Source of the DNA: Chlorokybus atmophyticus
Lineage: Eukaryota > Streptophyta > Chlorokybophyceae > Chlorokybales > Chlorokybaceae
Direction of reading: 5' to 3'
Assembly (NCBI GenBank): GCA_009103225.1
Contig: RHPI01003079.1
Location: 1-25,708, forward strand
Length of the DNA: 25,708 nucleotides
Part shown: positions 19,164-25,708 of the stretch, piece by piece
How the letters are laid out: each line of letters begins with the position of its first letter
Position numbering within the stretch: position 1 is the first letter of the stretch
The notes under the pieces: generated by a model
What the model was told of the DNA's origin: nothing
Database searches by the model: none
The model's input: the letters and a program-made list of their open reading frames with translations, nothing else
Program-made: the position numbers and the translations under genes

Positions 19164-20470
19164 CACACATATACACAAGCACACGTGCCCCCGCCCCCGT
19201 CCCCCACACACTCATGCATGTACACGCACACACACACGCACACACCTTGCAGCCAGATGCTAAGGGTAAGAGGTGGGGTGAAGGTGGATGGAGTGGGCGC
19301 GTATTGCACTCGCATGGTTAGATCCACACGCGCCCAATTGTTGTTGTACTGATTGCCGGTGCATTTGTTGTTGCAGGTGGGGAGCGAGTACGTGGTGGAG
19401 ACCGAAGGTGACGACTTCGTGAAAGAATGACGCAGCAACACCAACTTGCAAGAAGCTGTCAGCAACGGCGTGGACGGCGCCGGCCTCGATAAATACCATT
19501 CCTGCGCGCGCGCGCACAAAGAGAGAGCTGTTTGTGTGTGGGGTTCGTGGTTATGTCATCATTGTAGCACTTACGACACTGGTAACGGTAACAACAACAA
19601 CGGTGACGAAGACGACAATAATAGCGACATCAACACCGACATTACCGTACTGCTACATACTATTCGTCGTAAAACCAATTGCCAAATGGAAGTGGTCTAT
19701 ATTTTTGCTCTGAGCTATATTGTTTATTTATTTTTAAATTGGAACTACTGATTTACAAATAATGTATAATACTGAGTTTACCGTTCAACGCCAAATTACA
19801 TTACGGTTAGCTTTTTTTGCTTCTTTTGCCTTTAAAGTGCCTATGGTCCCCGTTCACAATTGGCTTCCTGAAGCTCACGTGAAAGCTCCGACCGCCGGAT
19901 TAGTAATATTGGCTGATATTTTACCAAAATTCGGTACTTACAGATTCCTTCGATTCTCTATTGCAATTTACCCGGAAACTACTTTATATTTTACACCTTA
20001 TACTATGAGTGTAAATGCTATCATATACACTTCATGAACTGCTTTAAGCCAAATCGATCTAAAAGTGACGAAAACAATAACTACATAGCGCAGCAGTTGC
20101 GACGAACGATGGTAAACTGTGAGTTAGGGTTTCAAACGTTTTCTAGCCGGTTTCCATGCAATCTATTGATATAGTGTAAAACTTGTACCTGTATCGTACA
20201 GTACAGCGAGTTTCCCCGCGCGTATAGACGAACTCTTGCAACCATTACTGACGCAAATTAACGGCTACAGGTGCTAGTGACGACAAAAAAACTGAAGGTT
20301 CAGAAGGCCGTCACGACTATAGTTTGTAGCACTACGGTACTACCGCTTTGCCTTGCCTTTTCATAGGTCGGGTCTGTGAGAGGATCTGCCCACACGTCGG
20401 CTGCCGACACCAGCAAGGATGACGAGAACACCAACAGCAGCATCACACCCATCATCCGCACCCTCATCAT
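16602..20470 (-). CDS. Secreted protein of unknown family, modelled 13 exons and 502 residues
   Basis: Modelled exons: 20470-20344, 19501-19446, 19348-19246, 19089-18979, 18921-18819, 18733-18466, 18364-18200, 17994-17913, 17836-17736, 17567-17436, 17146-17060, 16826-16740, 16688-16602. All junctions are GT-AG and phases agree. The most convincing exons are 18733-18466 ([20 protein letters not shown]), 18364-18200 ([20 protein letters not shown]), 17994-17913 ([20 protein letters not shown]), 17567-17436 ([20 protein letters not shown]) and 16826-16740 ([17 protein letters not shown]). The first exon encodes a signal peptide ([20 protein letters not shown]). The exons at 19501, 18921 and 16688 are the least certain, and an alternative C-terminus stops at 18166-18164. 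The Val/Thr-rich alternating pattern suggests beta-sandwich structure. I recognise no family. Intron 1 contains a mitochondrial insertion. Confidence 0.55.
17877..17900. repeat. (TATG)6 array just inside a splice donor
   Basis: Six TATG units (CATA on the coding strand) begin 12 nt inside the intron that follows exon 17994-17913. The same array occurs in another intron of this gene at 18435-18458. Confidence 0.95.
18435..18458. repeat. (TATG)6 array just inside a splice donor, second intron
   Basis: Six TATG units lie 7 nt inside the intron that follows exon 18733-18466. An identical copy is in the duplicated block at 24608-24631. Confidence 0.95.
19131..19232. repeat. (ACGC)n and CA-rich intronic microsatellites
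   Basis: An ACGC array (19131-19164) and CA-rich stretches (19165-19240) fill the intron between exons 19348-19246 and 19089-18979. Its translation as Thr-His-Ala-Arg repeats is a by-product of the repeat. The block is duplicated at 25304-25405. Confidence 0.9.
19680..20115 (+). pseudogene. nad4: Nuclear copy of mitochondrial DNA: nad4 fragment (NUMT)
   Basis: The + frame matches the central membrane region of NADH dehydrogenase subunit 4 of respiratory complex [61 protein letters not shown], then IIYTS and TALSQIDLK. The proton-channel motif KVPxxPxHxWLPEAHxxAPT is clear. Upstream, [13 protein letters not shown] extends the match to about 19680. Damage includes TAA at 19735-19737 in place of an expected Gln, TGA at 19711-19713 and 20036-20038, and scrambling after QIDLK. 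Several conserved residues have changed, for example LLK to LPK and GS to GL. The AT-rich codon use stands out from its neighbours. It covers only about 140 codons and cannot be functional. Confidence 0.93.
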
Positions 20471-20473
20471 GGC

Positions 20474-21594
20474 TCTCTCCACAGCGGCAGAAACAGAGAG
20501 GGAGAAACCCTGCACTATTCACAGGTAGCACACACCCCAGCGCATTCATCAATACCCTCTACCCAATTCATACTACGCTTCCCCAATGGGCTGTGGGGTG
20601 TGCGCGTGGCCTGCGTGGTGGTGCGTTCTTGGGTGGTTGTGCTGTGCTGGTGCTGTGCTGTGCAGCTGTCACGTCAGCCAGTGTCCAGCAACATGTTGTT
20701 TCTTGCCTTGTCACGCCTGCCAGCAGCCATTCGCAGGCAGGGGGGATGCTGCCACAACGCGTATATGGATATATACTAGGTGAAGGAAAGGAAACAACCA
20801 CCCAAACCAGGAACATGCCCGCACACATGCATGGGCGGTTCTGTTGAGGGCACATGTTAATGGTTGTCTGACACACACGGCCTGCACTCTGCTGTGTCCT
20901 TGCATGCGCTTCAAGCTTCCTCCGCTTGGATGCAACTTGAATGACGATGACAACAGTGAGTTGGACAGCAGCAACGAGATACATGACCACAGCACTGAGT
21001 AACACATCCACGCAGGGTATCAGCTGCTGATGTAAGTAGGAAATATCATCGGGGTTGTATTTCCTTTTGCAACGCGTATGGACGCGGGTGCCTTGCACCT
21101 TAATTGACACGACGACGATACTGTTGTGTTTAGTCGTAGCTGTGCTATGCATGGATGCAGGCAAGCGACAATGCTGCTGTCATGTACTATCCTTCATCAT
21201 CGTGTTGAGGCATTTAACTCGAGGGAGATCCAACCCTACAACCCAACGAGTCTGAGGACGCCGAGCGCAGCATCGCAGATGTACGTGTGCCTCCATTACA
21301 ATCACAAGCAATCCCCGCGGGACGGTGCGATAATCATGCGTGTACACTGAACACACAACATGCATACACACTCAACACACTCCATGCGCGCACATGCGCG
21401 CACAAACACTTTTCCAACCACATGTGTATCCATTGTACTTCCTCCCACGTTGTGTGAACTTTCAGCAACCCACCCAGCCGGAACCGTATGCTTAAGCGTG
21501 AGGTGCCATCTTATTCTGCGTACACACTTACATTACCCTACTGTCGGCGGTCCACCATGGCTGCTCTTGGTGCATTACTCGCCAAACGGTTGGG
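20474..21594. other. Intergenic region without a convincing gene
   Basis: It separates two minus-strand genes, so it should hold the promoter of the 13-exon gene (near 20470) and the 3' flank of the LRR-EGF-PAN gene. A frame at about 20960-21010 (-) has a hydrophobic run (VVMYLVAAVQLTVVIVI) but no supporting exon structure. A + frame near 21220-21290 is acidic (LQPNESEDAERSIAD) and also stands alone. The second 49-bp repeat lies at 20695-20743. Confidence 0.4.
20695..20743. repeat. Dispersed 49-bp repeat, copy 2
   Basis: Identical to 14921-14969, same orientation, 5.8 kb apart, with unrelated flanks. It does not overlap any supported exon. Confidence 0.9.
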
Positions 21595-21600
21595 TTTATT
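21595..21600 (-). promoter_or_regulatory. Polyadenylation signal AATAAA
   Basis: AATAAA on the minus strand lies 23 nt beyond the stop codon (21626-21624) of the LRR-EGF-PAN gene. It supports that 3' end and implies a very short 3' UTR. Confidence 0.6.
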
Positions 21601-21623
21601 CGGGAAGAGTTGTGGGTTTTATG

Positions 21624-23818
21624 CTATTTGCACAGCTTGCCAGCCTCCCATGCATAGTCGCTATCGTTGAGCTGAGCGACACCGTAACACTTGTCGGCAT
21701 CTTGTCCGACACCAAAAAGCTTGCACACCTGCCGTTAATGGCAAAAGATGTGAGCAAACACGCATGTATGCATGCATACGCATGTGCGGGTTGTTGCATA
21801 TGTTGAACTATGCAACGGCACCCACATGCCTACCTTGCTGTAACGGCCAGTGCCTGTGTAGTATGACCAATACTTGCAGGCAAGGTTGGCCTTGCACTGG
21901 TGGCAGCAAGTGTCTGCGTCAGGGATGCTGCTGACCGATGTGATGTTGTTTAGCACCGGAGTCTTCCACAGCCCCGACCACTGCCCGCCCGGGTTATAGC
22001 AGAAGGACTTGCACATCCTCTTGCCGTTCAAACGCTTCTGCACAAGGCTGCGATTCAGTGTACATGCTGTAACAATCTCAACTAGGCAAACATATGCGTG
22101 GGTGCACATGCACGCACGCACGCACGCACAAATAGCTAGCTACGGTAACGAACATGTTCGTAGAAGCCATGATCACAGATGCAGCGATAGCCGTCTCCAC
22201 CCGTCACCAGCTGGCAGCGGCCATGGGGCCCACAAAGGGTGGGGTTGCAGACTGTGCGTGTATATATACATTGCAGACGTTAGTCAACCAGCAGCTGGCG
22301 GATGACATGCAAACCTCTGCACGGACGAGTGTATGATGAGTGGCTCACTCTCACTCTCACGCATGGCATACAAAGACTCGATGGACCTGGAGGAGGTGTG
22401 GGAGGCGGAGGGGGTGATGCGCAGGGGATGCCAAGGCCTGTGTTTTTATAATTGGTGTCCACGGTTTGGCTGAACTTGGGAGGATCCCCGCATAGCCCAA
22501 TGTTGTTTTCTAAATAGCTGCCCATCACGACAAGACATGATGAGCGTAACAAGATTCTGAGTTTGAGTGAAACGTAGTAGAGTGGTTTGTCGCAACACAT
22601 GACTCGATGTTGCAGCGTTTACACAAGAAACAGCCAAGATTATGCACTGAACCAAGCATAGTCTTACAGCGTGTGTAGGTTGATCAAGTCGCCCCACTGC
22701 GACGGCACAGGTCCAGAAAAGCGATTTCCATCAGCCCAACTGCACACCCACATGCAGCTATTGGTAAGCTGAGCTGATAACCAACCAGTTCAAGAAGCAA
22801 ATTATCAGGGGCACATGCGCATGGGAGTTGCACGCTCAAGGACAACTCACAAAGTATCCAGGCTTGTGAGCTGGCTCAGCGTGGGCAACGGTCCAGTGAA
22901 GCGATTGTTGAATATGTATCTGCACATGAATGTTGCAGCAAATGAGACAAATGCACATCACTGTGAGGCTTAGGCAGGACATCACCCACTGGAAAACTGC
23001 GGCCTCTACGTGCGTGCGTGCGTGCGTGCGTGCGTGTGGAAGCAACTTGCCAAACTGCTGGTGTGTACGTGGAGCGCACTCACAGAAGTTGCAGGTAGAC
23101 GAGGTCGTTGAATCCAGTCAAGGGCTTGTCGTTGTGAAGCCGCGGTGTACCTTCCCCATCATACGAATCGATACCAACATCCCTGCCAATGCTCAGATCC
23201 CTGCAAGACACGCGCTGCGCTCAACACAATACATGTGACTGAAACGCTGCAGCAGGTAGCTCACTCGGATAGGATTTGACACAGAGAGGAACACACACGG
23301 GCTTACTCACAGTGTAGAGATGTATTCAGCCATGGGATCGGAGTTGCAAAAGATGTAACGCAGGTTGCAGACGTCGTAGTCCGGTTGGGCGTCCGCCAGG
23401 TCGGGCCAATGGGGGATCCCTCGCACCTGGTTGCCATGACCATCATGATGGTAGATGGCCGCCTGCAGTGACTTGAGACCCGCCACTGCAGCAGGCGGTG
23501 CTCACTCAGTGTGAGCGGCAGCACGCACAGGCCTGCCAGCAATGTGGCACGCTACGGGCAGGCATGTTGCAGCGTACGACACTTACATTGCTGGCTGGAA
23601 ACGGCAGACGACGCCTCGCGGACTGCGCCAACATGGATGTTGTTGGATAACTACACTGCGTGATGAGCCAGAGCCAAGCACACACAGAGCATGGCACAAA
23701 TCGAAAGGCCGAAGGCAGGCATACGCATGCAGGTCGCCGGCGCTTTACCTGAGCCGAGCAGCAGAGGCAGCAGCAGGAGCAGCGTCCGCCGCCAGGCCGC
23801 CGGCGCTGCCATCGTCAT
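21624..23818 (-). CDS. Secreted LRR-EGF-PAN/Apple domain protein, 369 residues, 10 exons
   Basis: Exons: 23818-23749, 23622-23587, 23485-23311, 23200-23084, 22919-22851, 22739-22668, 22517-22387, 22251-22150, 22066-21834, 21728-21624. All introns are GT-AG and phases agree (1,1,2,2,2,2,1,1,0). Residues 1-23 are a signal peptide with a six-Leu core. A Cys-pair cap (CNLRYIFC) precedes plant-type LRRs at about 94-190: NNRFTGPLPTLSQLTSLDT, GNRFSGPVPSQWGDLINLHT and a terminal ENNIGLCG. A Pro-rich hinge leads to an EGF-like module (CNPTLCGPHGRC, then CICDHGF, about 224-257). A PAN/Apple module follows (DTCCHQCKANLACKYWSYY, then VCKLFGVG, about 258-369). No transmembrane segment or kinase is seen. 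The protein should bind extracellular protein or carbohydrate; the ligand is unknown. The donor of exon 7 is the least certain; AGAG/GTTTGC near 22319 is an in-phase alternative. Confidence 0.87.
22110..22129. repeat. (CGCA)n microsatellite in an intron
   Basis: A short CGCA array lies in the intron between the EGF exon and the PAN exon of the LRR-EGF-PAN gene. Confidence 0.85.
23009..23036. repeat. (CGTG)7 microsatellite in an intron
   Basis: Seven tetranucleotide units lie in the intron between LRR exons 23200-23084 and 22919-22851. This is the reverse complement of the CGCA/ACGC arrays found in other introns of the window. Confidence 0.95.
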
Positions 23819-23996
23819 GTGCTGGGACACGCTAGCCGACCCCCCCGGAGAAGAGTGAGAGCCAAGCATGTATGTATGTACCGGGAGTAAATAACGAGAC
23901 GGAAGCTGACGCAGCCAGGGCAGGTCGAGGCCGCGCGGCTTGAAAAAGCAGTCCTTTCATAGCACATCAAAATCTATCAACTAAAAAGTGCTGATT

Positions 23997-24160
23997 ATCT
24001 GAGTATGCGCCTGTCAGCAGCGCAGGGCGTTTCGCCAGATTCGCCCACTACATACTATACATGTATAGGTACCACCTATGTACCGCAGGGAACATGCCTG
24101 AGGCCGTCGCTGTCCTAGGAATGGAATCTGCCCTGCGCTGACAGAATGGGCGTACTCAGA
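23997..24160. repeat. Imperfect long inverted repeat (about 45-bp arms)
   Basis: The left arm (23997-24042) carries TCTGAGTATGCG, CTGTCAGC, GCAGGGC and CAGATTC. The right arm (24122-24160) carries the reverse complements GAATCTG, GCCCTGCGCTGACAG and CGTACTCAGA in mirrored order, with small insertions. The central loop of about 80 bp includes the near-palindrome TATACATGTATA. It lies between the 5' end of the LRR-EGF-PAN gene and the segmental duplication breakpoint. It could be a foldback or MITE-like element; no target-site duplication is evident. Confidence 0.65.
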
Positions 24161-24248
24161 CACAAGGGGGCCCCTTTCTACAAAAGGACCCCCCCCTTTA
24201 TTCTCTGGACGGCCCCCACCCGTTTACACAATGGGATTGGGGGGGGGG
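24161..24248. repeat. Homopolymer-rich junction before the duplicated block
   Basis: Runs of G and C (GGGGGCCCC, an eight-C run, and a run of eight or more G ending at 24248) lie directly next to the first base of copy 2 of the duplication. This is either a repair or insertion scar, or a sign of a doubtful assembly join. Confidence 0.7.
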
Positions 24249-25304
24249 ATGCACCTGCAATACCAACCAATGCTATGCTGTAGCCCTGCATCTATATGTA
24301 TTAGGCGGATATGTCTCGATGGCACGGAAGGCGATGCTATGGGAGCGGTTCGCCATCGTTGATGACGCTCACAAAGGGTGTCATGTCCACGCTAAAGCTC
24401 TTGACGACAACCGCGGGTGCATGAAAGTCCACATTGTCGCTTTGGGCGAAGGCCACGCCGCACACGCCCCCGTCGAACAGTATGTTTAGCGCAAAGGGTG
24501 CGTACGCGTGTGTCGTGTGAGGGAACATCGCCTTCACCTAATGCGCGTAAAAAAAGCTAAACCTTAAACATGCGTGCATGTAGGATCACTGCACGTGCGC
24601 ATGCGAGTATGTATGTATGTATGTATGTATGCACGTACCTTCAGGACAGCGGTGCGAGTGCTGGTGGGTGCCGAGAAGGTGATGGCACGGGTGGTTGTGA
24701 TTGTGGACGTATATGACGCAACCACGCGTGGTAACACTGCTGTGCGCCATGCATACAGGGGCACAACACGGTGAGTAGCATCCGCGTTGGGCGGGTATGC
24801 CGTGTGTTGACTGGCGCAGAATATTGCGCTCACAGTCACGTTGTATTGCAAGTTGTCAACATGGTTGCTTGGATACTCCACATACCCCCGCAGCTCCCCC
24901 TTTTTACTGAGAAGAGCAGAGTACTGCGCACACGTGCACCTTTAATGTATGTGTGTGCGTGCGTTCCCAGCATAGACACGCAGATGTGCACGCGTTTGCA
25001 ACAACAAGCATATCTGTGATATGTTGTTGGCAAGCTGGAACCAATGGTTCTTGGACTTGGACTTGGACTGGTCGGATGCAACCGCCTAAGGCCGCTGAAA
25101 GCTTTCTAAATCCAGGGCCGTGAAACAACAACCAACTCTTCACACTTGCACCTGTTGTATTGATACAGAGAGTATGTGTTGTAGTTGCTGCCATGGCTGT
25201 AGTGTTGTTGGTGTCGAGGTGGTATATATATGTACACATGCAAGCAGCCTTATGGGCACTCTCTGTCAAACAGCTGCGCCCGTGGCAACATACGCAGATG
25301 CACA

Positions 25305-25336
<32 letters not shown>

Positions 25337-25708
25337 CACACATATACACAAGCACACGTGCCCCCGCCCCCGTCCCCCACACACTCATGCATGTACACGC
25401 ACACACACACGCACACACCTTGCAGCCAGATGCTAAGGGTAAGAGGTGGGGTGAAGGTGGATGGAGTGGGCGCGTATTGCACTCGCATGGTTAGATCCAC
25501 ACGCGCCCAATTGTTGTTGTACTGATTGCCGGTGCATTTGTTGTTGCAGGTGGGGAGCGAGTACGTGGTGGAGACCGAAGGTGACGACTTCGTGAAAGAA
25601 TGACGCAGCAACACCAACTTGCAAGAAGCTGTCAGCAACGGCGTGGACGGCGCCGGCCTCGATAAATACCATTCCTGCGCGCGCGCGCACAAAGAGAGAG
25701 CTGTTTGT
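24249..25708. repeat. 1,460-bp direct repeat, copy 2 (runs off the window)
   Basis: It matches 18076-19535 base for base wherever compared, at an offset of 6,173 bp. It starts abruptly after a G-run and continues past the window end. Confidence 0.97.
24337..25674 (-). pseudogene. 3'-truncated duplicate of the 13-exon secreted protein gene
   Basis: This copy has exons equivalent to 25674-25619, 25521-25419, 25262-25152, 25094-24992, 24906-24639 and 24537-24373. The breakpoint lies inside the intron after the last of these. All seven-or-so downstream exons of the other copy are therefore missing. Without its acceptor, the donor at 24372 has no partner, and translation would read on to TAG at 24339-24337, adding about 12 residues ([11 protein letters not shown]). 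The signal-peptide exon, if present, is beyond the window. The coding sequence has no internal damage, so the duplication is recent, or the copy is an assembly artefact. Confidence 0.6.

Larger units (their letters stand above)
18076..19535. repeat. 1,460-bp direct repeat, copy 1
   Basis: From ATGCACCTGCAATACC at 18076 onward the sequence matches 24249-25708 at a constant offset of 6,173 bp. No difference was seen in the stretches I compared by eye. Encoded frames are identical in both copies. The window ends before copy 2 does, so the true length is a minimum. The unit spans six internal exons of the secreted protein gene. Confidence 0.97.

Noticed and set aside
19131-19164. Tandem ACGC units considered as a CRISPR-like or satellite array
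   Set aside because: Unit length is 4 bp with no spacers; it is a simple microsatellite in a eukaryotic intron.
19057-19263. Plus-strand frames rich in Thr-His-Ala-Arg repeats
   Set aside because: They are translations of the ACGC and CA microsatellites and have no independent coding evidence.
18731-19519. A 262-codon minus-strand open frame (and its copy at 24904-25692) as one protein
   Set aside because: It runs through several introns and an ACGC/CA microsatellite, giving Cys-Val repeats. Only parts of it match exons with splice sites.
19711-20038. TGA codons in the nad4 fragment as evidence for a mitochondrial code with TGA = Trp
   Set aside because: Neither TGA is at a position where Trp is conserved in nad4, and a TAA is also present. 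Point mutation after transfer explains all three.
20568-21164. A 198-codon minus-strand frame with a hydrophobic stretch as a membrane protein
   Set aside because: The frame crosses the 49-bp dispersed repeat, has no splice or family support, and the hydrophobic run is short and isolated.
1-25708. tRNA, rRNA or other structured RNA genes
   Set aside because: No cloverleaf, A/B-box pair, rRNA core sequence or other recognisable RNA gene was found on either strand by reading.

Overview
This is eukaryotic nuclear DNA from the end of a chromosome. The window opens with 14 units of CCCTAA (TTAGGG-type telomere, C strand). The genes inland are split by short GT-AG introns, mostly 51 to 233 nt. Plant-type leucine-rich repeats, a possible Ole e 1-like domain and a Ty3-type retroelement suggest an alga or another free-living protist, but I cannot name the lineage. 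Two ambiguous bases (8862, 14920) and long homopolymers show that this is draft-quality sequence, so some single-base frameshifts may be assembly errors.

Layout. 1-83 telomere. 84-3710 a decayed Ty3/gypsy polyprotein whose reading frame runs into the telomere and whose C-terminus is a PHD finger. 3711-6592 no convincing gene. 6593-9167 (+) an eight-exon gene for a 582-residue secreted protein. 9168-10524 no resolved gene. 10525-13036 (-) broken exons, including three LysM domains, and a doubtful gene upstream. 13037-16600 AT-richer, repeat-rich DNA with a few orphan reading frames. 16602-20470 (-) a modelled 13-exon gene for an unrecognised secreted protein, with a nuclear copy of mitochondrial nad4 inside its first intron. 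20471-21594 no convincing gene. 21624-23818 (-) a ten-exon gene for a secreted LRR-EGF-PAN/Apple protein. 23997-24248 an inverted repeat and homopolymer tracts. 24249-25708 a seemingly exact direct repeat of 18076-19535, giving a 3'-truncated second copy of the 13-exon gene.

The recognisable host genes share a theme: secreted, cysteine-bearing proteins with carbohydrate- or protein-binding folds (LysM, LRR, EGF, PAN, possible Ole e 1-like and beta-propeller). They sit in a subtelomere that is being reshaped by retroelement decay, organelle-DNA insertion and segmental duplication. This fits a fast-evolving surface, cell-wall or recognition repertoire, but that role is inference. Exon models were built by hand from splice signals, reading-frame continuity and intron phase.
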